Positions 1 through 7,888 of a stretch of DNA of 64,000 nucleotides are shown here, piece by piece. Both the position numbers and the translations under genes were made by a program. The notes below the pieces were generated by a model. That model was not told where the DNA came from, did not search any database, and saw only the letters and a program-made list of their open reading frames with translations. The number at the start of each line of letters is the position of its first letter. The stretch's first letter is position 1. This stretch comes from CALAEC01 sp050692915. Lineage in GTDB: Bacteria; Actinomycetota; UBA4738; CALAEC01. Where the stretch lies: assembly GCA_050692915.1 (NCBI GenBank), contig JBOGVU010000003.1:9309-73308 (forward strand). Reading direction: 5' to 3'.

Positions 1-1046
1 GCCAGCAGGAAGTCGTGCGGGTTGCTGGCAGCGTCGGCGGCGTCGTCGGCTGTGACGAGGTTCTCCCTGACCAGGGAGACCAGCGCCTGGTCGAACGTCT
101 GCATCCCGTAGAACTCGCCCTCGATCATCACGTCGGTGATCGTGTTCGTCAGCTCGGCGTCGAGGATGCGCTCCCTGACCCGGCCGGTGTTCACGAGGAT
201 CTCCACGGCCGGGACCCGGCCCTTGCCGTCGGCCCGGACCACCAGACGCTGGGAGATCACGCCGCGGAGGCTGGCGGCCAGGGAGATGCGCACCTGCCGC
301 TGCATCTCCGGCGGGAACAGGTCGATGATCCTGTTCACGGTCTCGGTCGCGTCGAGCGTGTGCAGGGTGGCGATGACCAGGTGGCCGGTCTCCGCGGCCT
401 GGATGGCCGCTTCCACCGTCTCGGTGTCCCGGATCTCACCGATGAAGATCACGTCTGGGTCCTGCCGCACGATGTGCCGGAGCGCGCTTCGGTACGTGGC
501 GGTGTCGGCCCCGATCTCCCGCTGGTCGACGATCGACAGCAGGTCCTCGTGGACGATCTCGATGGGGTCCTCGACGGTCACGATGTGGGTCCTGCGGTTC
601 GCGTTGATCCAGCCGATCATGGCGGCGATCGTGGTGGTCTTCCCGGTGCCGGCCGGGCCGGTGACCAGGAGGAGGCCTCGCTGCTCCTGGGCCATGGCAT
701 GCACGGCCGCGGGCAGGTTCAACTCGTCGAAGGTGGGGATGTCGTTCCGGACCCGGCGGATGGCCAGGTTCACGTTTCCCCGCTGGCGGAACACGTTGAT
801 CCGGAACCGCCCCACACCGGGAAGGGTGAAGCCGATGTCCGACTCGTTGGTCTCCCGGAACTCCTGGGCCTTGGCGGGCGGAAGCAGCTCCATGGCCGCG
901 GCCTCGCAGTCCGCCGTCGTCAGCGGCTCGAACGGGGCGTGCTGGAGGACGCCGTCGATCCGCACGACGGGCGGGAGGCCGGCCTTCATGTGCAGGTCGC
1001 TGGCGCCGGCCTCGACCATATGACGCAGGAAGCTCGTGACTGCCAT
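1..1046 (-). CDS. pilT: PilT-like twitching ATPase (3' end cut by window)
   Basis: Type IV pilus retraction/secretion ATPase of the PilT/GspE superfamily, a cytoplasmic hexamer that powers pilus disassembly. The reading frame begins MAVTSFLRHMVEAGASDLHM and shows the Walker A loop (GPAGTGKTT), the Asp and Walker B boxes around DPDVIFIGEIRDTET, and the His-box segment GHLVIATLHT. The frame runs to the window edge, ending ...NPHDFLL, which matches the usual PilT C-terminus, so only a few residues are probably missing. No other pilus gene is visible, and it is not in an operon with the genes to its right. The family call is firm; PilT rather than PilU is inferred from the single-gene context. 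Confidence 0.9.
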   Translation of the reverse strand, partial: MAVTSFLRHMVEAGASDLHMKAGLPPVVRIDGVLQHAPFEPLTTADCEAAAMELLPPAKAQEFRETNESDIGFTLPGVGRFRINVFRQRGNVNLAIRRVRNDIPTFDELNLPAAVHAMAQEQRGLLLVTGPAGTGKTTTIAAMIGWINANRRTHIVTVEDPIEIVHEDLLSIVDQREIGADTATYRSALRHIVRQDPDVIFIGEIRDTETVEAAIQAAETGHLVIATLHTLDATETVNRIIDLFPPEMQRQVRISLAASLRGVISQRLVVRADGKGRVPAVEILVNTGRVRERILDAELTNTITDVMIEGEFYGMQTFDQALVSLVRENLVTADDAADAASNPHDFLL

Positions 1047-1188
1047 CGCTCTCTGAATCGGCCCGGCCCGACCGGGCCTTGAGCCCCATCTTCACCCAAG
1101 TCGGCGCCGTCCGTGGCCGTTTGGGTCGCCGGGCCGAGGGGCACAATGGAGGGGACCAGGCGAACGTCCCGGAAAACAGGAGGTGCAG

Positions 1189-1377
1189 GTGCCCGTGAGC
1201 CCCATGAGCAGAGCGGAGGCCGGCCGCAAGGGCGGCATGACCACGAAGAAGCGGTACGGAGCGGGCTTCTATCAGCGGATCGGCCGCAAAGGCGGGAAGA
1301 AGGGCGGTCTCACCACGAAGCAGCGGTACGGACCCGATTTCTATCGTTCCATCGGCCGAAAGGGAGGATCCCGCTAG
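1189..1377 (+). CDS. Small KGG-repeat stress-type protein
   Basis: A very basic, hydrophilic protein of about 62 residues made almost wholly of two copies of one unit: TTKxRYGxxFYxxIGRKGG (first copy near residues 17-35, second near 41-59), with another GRKGG just before the first copy. This resembles the KGG/GsiB/Con-10 class of bacterial stress proteins, which are small, glycine- and lysine-rich and probably disordered until bound to a partner. A strong AGGAGG at 1178-1183 favours GTG 1189; GTG 1195 and ATG 1204 are alternatives in the same frame. It stands alone, convergent with sodN. The precise function is unknown. Confidence 0.72.
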   Translation: MPVSPMSRAEAGRKGGMTTKKRYGAGFYQRIGRKGGKKGGLTTKQRYGPDFYRSIGRKGGSR

Positions 1378-1392
1378 CCGCAGCAGCCGTCA

Positions 1393-1414
1393 GGCGGCGC
1401 GTAGCGGCGCCGCC
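1393..1414. terminator. Hairpin between KGG gene and sodN
   Basis: A perfect 8-bp stem, GGCGGCGC with GCGCCGCC, around a 6-base loop, lies in the gap between two convergent genes. There is no T tract, so intrinsic termination is inferred from position and stem only. Confidence 0.45.
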
Positions 1415-1430
1415 ACGACGCCGGGTGTGG

Positions 1431-1850
1431 CTACTTCTTGGTGTCCCAGAAGGTCTTGTCGATCTCGCCGATGGCGTCGAGCAGCTGCTGGCCCTGGGCC
1501 GGGTCCACCGACCGCTTGGCGTCGCCGGCGAGCTTCGTGGCCTTCCAGAAGGAGTCGTGGAGGTTCGGGGATGCCTGGAGGTGCTCCGGCTTGAAGTAGT
1601 CGGTCCACAGCACCCACAGGTGGTGCTTGACCAGATCGGCCCGGTCCTCCTTGATCTTCAGGGCCCGGGTCTTGAACTCCTCCACCGTCTCGGTGGGCTT
1701 CTTCTGGTTCTCCGCGTCCTGGTACTTCTCTTGGATCGCCTTCACCGATTCGGCTTCGATGCGAGCCTGGGCGGGGTCGTACACGCCGCACGGCAGGTCG
1801 CAGTGGGCATGGACCACGCGCCGGGGGCGCAGGATGTCGAAGAGGTGCAT
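1431..1850 (-). CDS. sodN: Nickel superoxide dismutase precursor
   Basis: Ni-containing superoxide dismutase, which converts superoxide to hydrogen peroxide and oxygen. A 15-residue propeptide (MHLFDILRPRRVVHA) precedes the mature start HCDLPCGVYDPAQA. The nickel hook is visible: His16, Cys17 and Cys21 become His1, Cys2 and Cys6 after cleavage. The rest is a helical bundle typical of the family, and the length (139 aa) is normal. A GGAAGGAGA ribosome binding site precedes the ATG. It is divergent from sodX, the protease expected to remove the propeptide. On the minus strand TAGGTT (1884-1879) is a possible -10. Confidence 0.97.
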   Translation of the reverse strand: MHLFDILRPRRVVHAHCDLPCGVYDPAQARIEAESVKAIQEKYQDAENQKKPTETVEEFKTRALKIKEDRADLVKHHLWVLWTDYFKPEHLQASPNLHDSFWKATKLAGDAKRSVDPAQGQQLLDAIGEIDKTFWDTKK

Positions 1851-1914
1851 CGCTGTCTCCTTCCGTTCGCTTGATTTGAACCTATCACCTCGACTCCTCT
1901 ACCTCCTACCCGGG

Positions 1915-1920
1915 TAGGCT
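1915..1920 (+). promoter_or_regulatory. -10-like TAGGCT for sodX
   Basis: TAGGCT ends 7 bases before the sodX ATG, leaving no room for a ribosome binding site. This suggests a leaderless transcript. Confidence 0.5.
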
Positions 1921-1927
1921 CGGGGCG

Positions 1928-2335
1928 ATGCGACGCTGGGCGTGGGTGGCCGCCGCGGTCATGGCGGCGTGGGCCACCAGCAGGGGGGCCGGGACCTTCC
2001 GCGTCGAGGTGGCGGGGCGGAGCATGGTCCCGACGCTCAGCCCTGGCGACTGGCTCGTGGCCACCCGGCGGGGGCGGATCCGCCGGGGGAGCGTGGTCGT
2101 GATGGCCCATCCGAACCGGCCGCTCGACCTGGTGAAGCGGGTGCACGGGGTCCCGGGCGACCTCGTGGACGGTCGGCTCCTCGGCTCCGACGAGTACCTG
2201 GTCGTCGGCGACAACCCAGCGGCCAGCGCCGACGGTCGGCGCTTCGGGCCGGTGCCCCGGCGAGCGATCGAGGGCGTGATCCGGGCTCGCTACTGGCCGC
2301 ACCCCGGTGCGGTGAGGCTCAGGCCCGGTCGGTGA
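1928..2335 (+). CDS. sodX: Ni-SOD maturation protease, S26 family
   Basis: A signal-peptidase-like serine protease (135 aa) of the SodX type, expected to cleave the SodN propeptide and expose the N-terminal His. It has an N-terminal hydrophobic segment (residues 3-17), the box AGRSMVPTL with catalytic Ser32, the box LDLVKRVHGVPGD with the general base Lys70, and the late motif YLVVGDNPAASADGRRFGPV. Head-to-head placement with sodN, 77 bases apart, supports the assignment. Its last 17 bases overlap the convergent decarboxylase gene. Confidence 0.93.
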   Translation: MRRWAWVAAAVMAAWATSRGAGTFRVEVAGRSMVPTLSPGDWLVATRRGRIRRGSVVVMAHPNRPLDLVKRVHGVPGDLVDGRLLGSDEYLVVGDNPAASADGRRFGPVPRRAIEGVIRARYWPHPGAVRLRPGR

Positions 2336-3545
2336 AGTACACGGCTCCGGCGGGTGGCCGGAGGCAGTGCTCCATGGCCATGACCGCGTTGTAGCTCCCC
2401 ACGTTGAGCATGGCCACGACGTCGCCTTCTTCGACCGGGGGGAGCGCCACGTCCTCGGCGAACAGGTCGTCGCCCTCGTTGATGTTCCCGGCCACCGTGA
2501 CGGTCCGCGTTCCCGCCTCGCCGGCCGCCCGGCACAGGACAACCTCGACCGGAGCGCCGTAGATGAAGTGCTCCGGCATCACGGTGAACCCGGCATCCAG
2601 GCCGACGAAGGTGGCCCCGGCCCGGTCCTCCACCGTGACCACCTCGGCCAGGAGGTGGCCGCACTCCTTCGTCAGGAAGTCCCCCGGCTCGCAGGCGACC
2701 GCCACGTCCAGCGGCCCCAGGTGCCGGGCCAGGATCGCGGCCAGGGCGTCGAGGTCGAGCGGCAGGTCCCCGGCCCGCTGGGGCACCCCCAGGCCGCCCC
2801 CCACGTTGACCTCCTGCACCGGCATGCCTGCCTCGATCAGGCGCCGGGCCATCCCGGCCGCGGCGACCACGGCCCGCTCGAACCCGGGTAGTGCCTCGGT
2901 GAGGAACCCCCGACCCACGTGGAAGTGCACGGTATCGATGACCAGGTCGTGCCGGCGGGCCATCCGGATGGCCTCGTCGAGGTCCTCCTGGTAGATCCCG
3001 AACTTCGTGGGTTTCTCGCCGCTGTAGGTCTGCGACCCGTCCCAGCCGGCCCCGGCTCGAGGGTTCACCCGGAGGCCGACCGCTCTCCCCGGGGCCCGGC
3101 GCCCCAGCCGCTCGAGCTGGCTCAGCAGGTCGACGTTCACGTGCACCGGGTGGGCCAGGACGACGTCGAGATCGCCATCGGACACGTTCGTGCCGGTATA
3201 GCTGATCTCTTGGGGACGCCAGCCGTGGTCGAGCGCGTGGAGCAGCTCCCGGGGCGAGCAGACGTCGATGCCCACGCTCCGAGGATCCCCCGGCGGGCCC
3301 AGGCCGCGGAGGACCGCCAGGGCTTCGGGGGCCCGCTGAGCCTTCAGCGCCAGCCGCACCGGTCCGCGGAGCCCGGCCGAGGCGAGCGCGTCCTGGAGCG
3401 CGCGGGCCTGTTCCTCCATCCGGACCAGGTCGTAGACGTACAGGGGGGTGCCGTGCTCGCGGGCCAGTGCCTCGGCGTCCCGGCCGGCGACGCGGAGCCG
3501 GCCCTCCCGGACATCGAGCCCGGGCCGGGCCCACCAGACGCTCAC
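2319..3545 (-). CDS. LysA-like PLP decarboxylase, atypical active site
   Basis: A fold-type III PLP enzyme of 408 aa related to diaminopimelate and ornithine/arginine decarboxylases. Visible: the PLP lysine in ALKAQ (Lys68), a substrate-loop sequence HFHVGRGF (about 207-214), the glycine-rich phosphate loop VGGGLG (248-253), EPGDF (286-290) and the late GSY tyrosine (Tyr385). In true LysA enzymes a cysteine opens the CESGD-type motif; here the aligned residue is Asn356 (NINEGDD), so activity on meso-diaminopimelate is doubtful. The GTG start shares a GTGA overlap with the MFS gene, so it is translationally coupled to a transporter. The best reading is an amino-acid or related decarboxylase of unknown substrate. 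Confidence 0.75.
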   Translation of the reverse strand: MSVWWARPGLDVREGRLRVAGRDAEALAREHGTPLYVYDLVRMEEQARALQDALASAGLRGPVRLALKAQRAPEALAVLRGLGPPGDPRSVGIDVCSPRELLHALDHGWRPQEISYTGTNVSDGDLDVVLAHPVHVNVDLLSQLERLGRRAPGRAVGLRVNPRAGAGWDGSQTYSGEKPTKFGIYQEDLDEAIRMARRHDLVIDTVHFHVGRGFLTEALPGFERAVVAAAGMARRLIEAGMPVQEVNVGGGLGVPQRAGDLPLDLDALAAILARHLGPLDVAVACEPGDFLTKECGHLLAEVVTVEDRAGATFVGLDAGFTVMPEHFIYGAPVEVVLCRAAGEAGTRTVTVAGNINEGDDLFAEDVALPPVEEGDVVAMLNVGSYNAVMAMEHCLRPPAGAVYFTDRA

Positions 3546-5029
3546 CGTTCGTGGGGTCCCGTGCCGGGGGCGAGCTCTCGATCGAGCCGCCACATGGCAC
3601 CCAACGAGACCTGGATCCTCCGGCCGTCGGCGAGCCGGAGGCGGAAGCACCTGAGGGACTCCACGCCCCGCCGCTCCGACCAGGCCCGCTCGGTCTCCGC
3701 CACCGCCATCGGGACGCCGTCCAGGAGCACCTCTCGCGGTTCCTCGTCGGCCCGCCCGCCGGCGTACGTCCTGACCTCGACGTCGCGGGGGAGGCGCCGC
3801 CGCCGACGTCCGAGCAGTCCGCCCACGGCCAGGTACAGGACGCCGGCCAGCAGGATGATCCCCAGGTCGCTGATGACCGGGCGGAGGGCGGTGGCCACCA
3901 GGGCGGCCACCACGAACGCCCCGTTGTACCCGATGTCGTACACGGCGAAGGCTCGCCCCCGGTAGTGGTCCGGGATCGAGCGCATGATGATCGTGTCGGA
4001 GGCGATCTTGGTGGCGGTCATGGCGGTCCCGGCCAGCCCCACGGCCGCCAGGATCGCCGCCCACACCGAGAGGGGGCCGCCCACGAGCGTGGCCACGCCG
4101 GCCAGGACGAACGCCACCGGGGCCACACCCGGCCGTCCCACCCGCCGCGCCACCGTGGGGACCAGCAGGGCGCCCACGAACCCGCCCACGCCCACCGCGG
4201 CCAGGACCACCGAGAAGCCGCTGGCCCCGATGTCGAACCGAGCCCGACCCACCACCAGCGCGGCCAGGATGATGAACCCGTGGAGGGCCCTCATGGCCCA
4301 GGTCGAGGACACCGCGTAGGTCGCGGTGTGGCTGCCGAGGAGGACCCGAAGCCCCTCCCGGACGTCGTGGAGGTTGTCCCGGAGCTCCCGGGCGATCCCG
4401 GCCAGCCCTCGCCGCTCCCCACGGGGCAGATGCAGGCGGGCCGCCACCATGGCGCTCCCGGCGGCGCAGGCCGCGGCCAGGAGGATGGGAACTCGAGGTG
4501 AGATCGCGTCGGTGAGCGGCCCCCCGATCACCGCCCCGGCCAGAGCGAACACCATCCCCGCCGTCGAGGAGACCGCGTTGGCCCCCAGGTACTGGTCGGG
4601 CGGTACCACCGTGGGCAGCACAGCGTTCTTCGTGGCGTGGTAGAAGCGGTTCACCGAGACCGTGGCCACGGCCAGGGCCAGCAGGACCGGCTCGGGCCAG
4701 GCCACCGCGGGCAGCAGGAGGAGGATCAGGCCGGTCCGGACCACCGAGGTCCCCACCAGGATCGACCGCCGCGAGAACCGGTCGATGAACGGGCCGGTGA
4801 ACGGCCCCACCAGAGAGAAGGGGAGCAGGGTCACGGCCAGCACCTTCGTCACCTGGGCGGGCGTCCGGGCGGCCTCAAGTCCGAAGATCAGCACCGAGGC
4901 CAGGGCGATCTGGTAGAGGCCGTCGGCGACCTGGTTCAGCAGCTGCGAGGTGAGCAGCAGGCGGAACCCGCGCGGCGCCAGCAGGGAGCCCAGGCGTCGG
5001 AGGCCACCCCGGAGGGACGCCTCGCCCAC
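3542..5029 (-). CDS. MFS transporter with soluble C-terminal extension
   Basis: A 495-residue major facilitator superfamily protein with about 12 hydrophobic segments in the first ~405 residues and an MFS signature DRFSRRSILVG after the second helix pair, like drug or siderophore exporters. After the basic stretch GRRRRRLPRD it carries about 85 extra soluble residues (EVRTYAGGRADEEP...), which look like a small beta-rich cytoplasmic domain fused to the transporter. The start is GTG, 22 bases after ino1, and the stop overlaps the decarboxylase start. Substrate unknown; the operon hints at export of something made by the neighbouring enzymes. Confidence 0.85.
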   Translation of the reverse strand: MGEASLRGGLRRLGSLLAPRGFRLLLTSQLLNQVADGLYQIALASVLIFGLEAARTPAQVTKVLAVTLLPFSLVGPFTGPFIDRFSRRSILVGTSVVRTGLILLLLPAVAWPEPVLLALAVATVSVNRFYHATKNAVLPTVVPPDQYLGANAVSSTAGMVFALAGAVIGGPLTDAISPRVPILLAAACAAGSAMVAARLHLPRGERRGLAGIARELRDNLHDVREGLRVLLGSHTATYAVSSTWAMRALHGFIILAALVVGRARFDIGASGFSVVLAAVGVGGFVGALLVPTVARRVGRPGVAPVAFVLAGVATLVGGPLSVWAAILAAVGLAGTAMTATKIASDTIIMRSIPDHYRGRAFAVYDIGYNGAFVVAALVATALRPVISDLGIILLAGVLYLAVGGLLGRRRRRLPRDVEVRTYAGGRADEEPREVLLDGVPMAVAETERAWSERRGVESLRCFRLRLADGRRIQVSLGAMWRLDRELAPGTGPHER

Positions 5030-5051
5030 GACCCCGCCGCCGTCCCTCGGG

Positions 5052-6179
5052 TCAGCGCTGGGGCTGGGCGTCGAAGAACGCGGTCCAGTCCTGGTTCGCG
5101 GACGCGCCGTTGCCCAGGATGAACTCCTCGACCATCTCCCGGGCCGCGTCGTCGGAGAACTGAACCGGGGGCGACTTCATGAAGTACGCCGAGGGCCCGA
5201 TCAGCGGCCCGCCGACCCCGCGGTCCATGGCCACCTTGGCGCAGCGCACCGCGTCGATGACGATCCCGGCCGAGTTCGGCGAGTCCCACACCTCGAGCTT
5301 CAGCTCCACCGTGAGCGGGACGTCGCCGAAGGACTGGCCCTCCAGCCGGATCTGGGCCCACTTCCGGTCCTCGAGCCACGGCACGTGGTCCGAGGGCCCG
5401 ATGTGGATGTCGTCGGCCTCCAGGCGCTTCCGAAGCTGGCTCTGCACCGACTGGGTCTTGGACACCTTCTTCGAGGTCAGCCGCTCCCGCTCCAGCATGT
5501 TCTTGAAGTCCATGTTCCCGCCGAAGTTCAGCTGATAGGTGCGGTCGAGGCGAACCCCCCGGTCCTCGAGGAGCTTCGCCAGCACCCGGTGGACGATGGT
5601 CGAGCCGACCTGAGACTTGATGTCGTCGCCGACGATGGGCAGGCCGGCGTCGCCGAACCGCTTGGCCCACCCTGGGTCGGAGGCGATGAACGCCGGGATG
5701 CAGTTGACGAACGCGCACCCGGCAGCGATGGCCGCCTGCGCGTAGTGCCGGGTGGCCTCCTCGCTCCCGACGGGGAGGTAGCCGACAACGACGTCGGCGC
5801 CGGACCGGCGAAGGGCCTCGGCCACGTCCACGGGCTCGTCGTCGGCCTCGCGGATCGTCTCCCGGTAGTACCGGCCCAGCCCGTCGAGCGTGGGACCCCG
5901 CTGGACCACCACGCCGGTGGGGGGGACGTCGTCGGCGAACCGGATCGTGTTGTTCGGCTCCGCGAAGATGGCCTCGGCCACGTCGCGGCCGACCTTCTTG
6001 CCGTCGACGTCGAACGCCGCCACGACCTCGATGTCGCCGACGTGATAGGGGCCCAGCTTGACGTGCATGAGGCCGGGAACGGTGTCCGCCGGGTCGGCGT
6101 CCCGGTAGTACTGAAGTCCCTGGACGAACGCCGACGCGCAGTTGCCCACGCCCACGATGGCGATGCGAACCTTGGTCAT
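5052..6179 (-). CDS. ino1: Inositol-3-phosphate synthase
   Basis: Converts glucose 6-phosphate to 1L-myo-inositol 3-phosphate using NAD+, the first step to inositol lipids and mycothiol in actinobacteria. 375 aa is the actinobacterial size. Visible are the NAD-binding start [19 protein letters not shown], the segment [15 protein letters not shown] and the lysine-rich [12 protein letters not shown], all typical. The ATG is preceded by a strong AAGGAGG and overlaps the padR stop (ATGA). A padR-ino1 pair is also known in mycobacteria, so PadR is the likely regulator. Confidence 0.95.
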   Translation of the reverse strand: MTKVRIAIVGVGNCASAFVQGLQYYRDADPADTVPGLMHVKLGPYHVGDIEVVAAFDVDGKKVGRDVAEAIFAEPNNTIRFADDVPPTGVVVQRGPTLDGLGRYYRETIREADDEPVDVAEALRRSGADVVVGYLPVGSEEATRHYAQAAIAAGCAFVNCIPAFIASDPGWAKRFGDAGLPIVGDDIKSQVGSTIVHRVLAKLLEDRGVRLDRTYQLNFGGNMDFKNMLERERLTSKKVSKTQSVQSQLRKRLEADDIHIGPSDHVPWLEDRKWAQIRLEGQSFGDVPLTVELKLEVWDSPNSAGIVIDAVRCAKVAMDRGVGGPLIGPSAYFMKSPPVQFSDDAAREMVEEFILGNGASANQDWTAFFDAQPQR

Positions 6180-6751
6180 GCTCCCTCCTCCTTGGCCCCC
6201 GCGGGCGTCTTCCTCCGGTTTCGGCGGGGCCTGCGTGCCGCCCGCCGCTCCGCCTGGATCAGATCGTCGACCCACGAGATGTCGCGCTCGGTCGAGTCCA
6301 TGCCGTGGCGCATCAGCGACAGCGTGTAGTCGTCCGCTCGCGAGGTCAGCCTCTGCTTGAGCTCGCCCAGGCGGACGTACAGCGCCGCCCGTCGGCGCTC
6401 CAGCACGCCGATCCTCGTCTCGGGCTTCAGGTACCGGAAGAACGCCAGCCGGACCCGGAAGCCGTTGTCGTCGCTGGCCATACCGCGCTCCCCGACGGAC
6501 TCCAGGAGCTCGGTGAAGAGCCGCTCGCCCTTCTCGGTCAGCCGGTACACGTTCTTCCGACGGCCGACCTTCGCCTTCTTCGGGAAGACCTCCTCCACGG
6601 CCCCCTGCGTCCGGAGGCGCTTCAGGGCCGGATACAGGGCTCCGTAGGAGACCTGCCAGAAGGGCCCCAGCGTCTCCGAGAGGCTCTTCTTGAGCTGATA
6701 TCCGTGCATCGAGCGCTCCTTCAGGAGCCCCAGGACCGCCAGTTCCAGCAC
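6176..6751 (-). CDS. PadR-family transcriptional regulator
   Basis: A 191-aa repressor with the PadR winged helix-turn-helix at residues 1-80 ([20 protein letters not shown], then [17 protein letters not shown] and the [11 protein letters not shown] wing), a helical C-terminal dimerisation region, and a basic tail rich in Arg/Lys. It is the first gene of the cluster padR-ino1-MFS-decarboxylase and overlaps ino1 by ATGA. AT-rich palindromes directly upstream (6777-6799) are the probable autoregulatory operator. Confidence 0.93.
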   Translation of the reverse strand: MLELAVLGLLKERSMHGYQLKKSLSETLGPFWQVSYGALYPALKRLRTQGAVEEVFPKKAKVGRRKNVYRLTEKGERLFTELLESVGERGMASDDNGFRVRLAFFRYLKPETRIGVLERRRAALYVRLGELKQRLTSRADDYTLSLMRHGMDSTERDISWVDDLIQAERRAARRPRRNRRKTPAGAKEEGA

Positions 6752-6775
6752 CGTTCTCTTCTCCTTGGTCCGGTC

Positions 6776-6810
6776 TCGATATATCAGGCCGATATATCGC
6801 GTCGATACAT
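6776..6810. promoter_or_regulatory. Candidate PadR operator (GATATATC repeats)
   Basis: Two copies of the self-palindrome GATATATC lie at 6778-6785 and 6791-6798, 13 bases apart, with a third partial copy TCGATACAT at 6802-6810. This is the only AT-rich patch in the 192-bp divergent gap between padR and the secreted-protein gene. PadR proteins bind AT-rich dyads near their own promoters, so autoregulation is likely; the sequence was not tested. Confidence 0.55.
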
Positions 6811-6943
6811 TACCGGCCCGGGGGGCGGGGTGTCAACGACGTGGCTCGCCGACCCCGTCGGCGTGGTCGCCCGATGTGGAGCGATCGCCACTCACGCTTC
6901 GAGAGCTAAAGCGCCAACCGATACAACGAGCAGGGAGGGAGAC

Positions 6944-7672
6944 ATGAACTCATCGAAGAAACTCCGGTTGACGCTTGTTGGTCTGGTGGTGATGCTGGGA
7001 GGGCTCAGCTCCCCAGCCGGTGCCAGCCATACCGACCGGAAACTCTTCGAGTTCCGGGTGACCACCTTTCCCGACGGCCGGAAGATCGGGACGTTTCGCT
7101 ACGAGAGGCATCTGTCCACGCCCACGCTCGATGCGCCTGCGGGGTGGCTCGACGGGGACCGGGCGGGATATCGATGCGGGTACGGCTTTCTCGAGTACCG
7201 GGGGCATCTGGTCGGCCGGGTCACGTTCACGCGGATCGATCCGCCCGGTGAGAAGCCCTACGTGAAGGTGAACGATGCCTTCATGCAGGAGGGCGCCCGC
7301 AACTACGACGGAACGATCAACACCTACATCGTCCCGGCCGGCGGCGGCGAGCCTCAGCCGGCCCCGGGGATGTCCTGCCCCGACCTGACGCAGTCTTACG
7401 AGCCTCTGGTGGGCGATCCGGGTCCTCGGCCTGTCGTCAGGTTCCAGCACGGGCCGCACACCATCGAGGTTCGGAACTTCGCCGATCCGATGGATGTCAC
7501 CAAGGTGGGCTCCGGCCACAGGTTCAAGATCGTTCGGGCCACCGCGGACAGCGTCGAGGTCATCGCGTACCAGGACCGCGTCCCCGCTCTCGCCATCTAC
7601 TACGACCGGCTGACGGGGGGCGCCGTGATCCCCGGCACCATGCACCCGGTCACCCTGGAGACGACCGCCTGA
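6944..7672 (+). CDS. Secreted protein of unknown function
   Basis: A 242-residue protein with a classic signal peptide (MNSSKKLRLTLVGLVVMLGG..., cleavage likely after AGA near residue 27). The mature part is beta-rich with scattered aromatic and charged residues, one CGYG and one SCPD cysteine, and no motif I recognise. ATG 6944 has GGAGGGA just upstream. It is divergent from padR, so the same operator region may affect it. It is followed by a hairpin at 7760-7787 and seems monocistronic. Confidence 0.8.
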   Translation: MNSSKKLRLTLVGLVVMLGGLSSPAGASHTDRKLFEFRVTTFPDGRKIGTFRYERHLSTPTLDAPAGWLDGDRAGYRCGYGFLEYRGHLVGRVTFTRIDPPGEKPYVKVNDAFMQEGARNYDGTINTYIVPAGGGEPQPAPGMSCPDLTQSYEPLVGDPGPRPVVRFQHGPHTIEVRNFADPMDVTKVGSGHRFKIVRATADSVEVIAYQDRVPALAIYYDRLTGGAVIPGTMHPVTLETTA

Positions 7673-7759
7673 ACCACGGTCGAGCCGGATAGGTCCTCAG
7701 GTGCCGAGGTAGGCTCCCGGATCCGAGGATCGGCGTACAGGGAGCTGGAAGGCGCGCCC

Positions 7760-7787
7760 CCGGACCGCACGCGGGCCTGCGGTCCGG
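7760..7787 (+). terminator. Terminator-like hairpin
   Basis: CCGGACCGCA and TGCGGTCCGG form a perfect 10-bp stem with an 8-base loop, 88 bases after the secreted-protein gene. It lacks a T tract. It sits in the 216-bp gap before the phosphodiesterase gene, in which I see no other gene. Confidence 0.5.
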
Positions 7788-7873
7788 AGACGTTCCTATG
7801 AGGGATTCGACGCCGGTAGCCTGGACTCCTTCCCGGGCATCGGGCGAGCCGGTCGAGGAAAGGCGGGAGCCAC

Positions 7874-7879
7874 TAGACT
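7874..7879 (+). promoter_or_regulatory. -10-like TAGACT
   Basis: TAGACT ends 9 bases before the ATG at 7889. No ribosome binding site lies between, so leaderless initiation is likely. Confidence 0.5.
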
Positions 7880-7888
7880 ACCCGCGCG

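Noticed and set aside
1060..1078. 7-bp hairpin upstream of pilT
   Set aside because: It lies before the gene on the minus strand with no T tract; GC-rich DNA forms such stems by chance.
15..1082. Long plus-strand frame over the pilT region
   Set aside because: Low-complexity composition typical of an antisense frame in GC-rich DNA; the minus strand encodes a clear PilT ATPase.
2319..4064. Extended decarboxylase frame beginning inside the MFS gene
   Set aside because: The N-terminal extension is a shadow of the MFS coding region; GTG 3545 with GTGA overlap is the sensible start.
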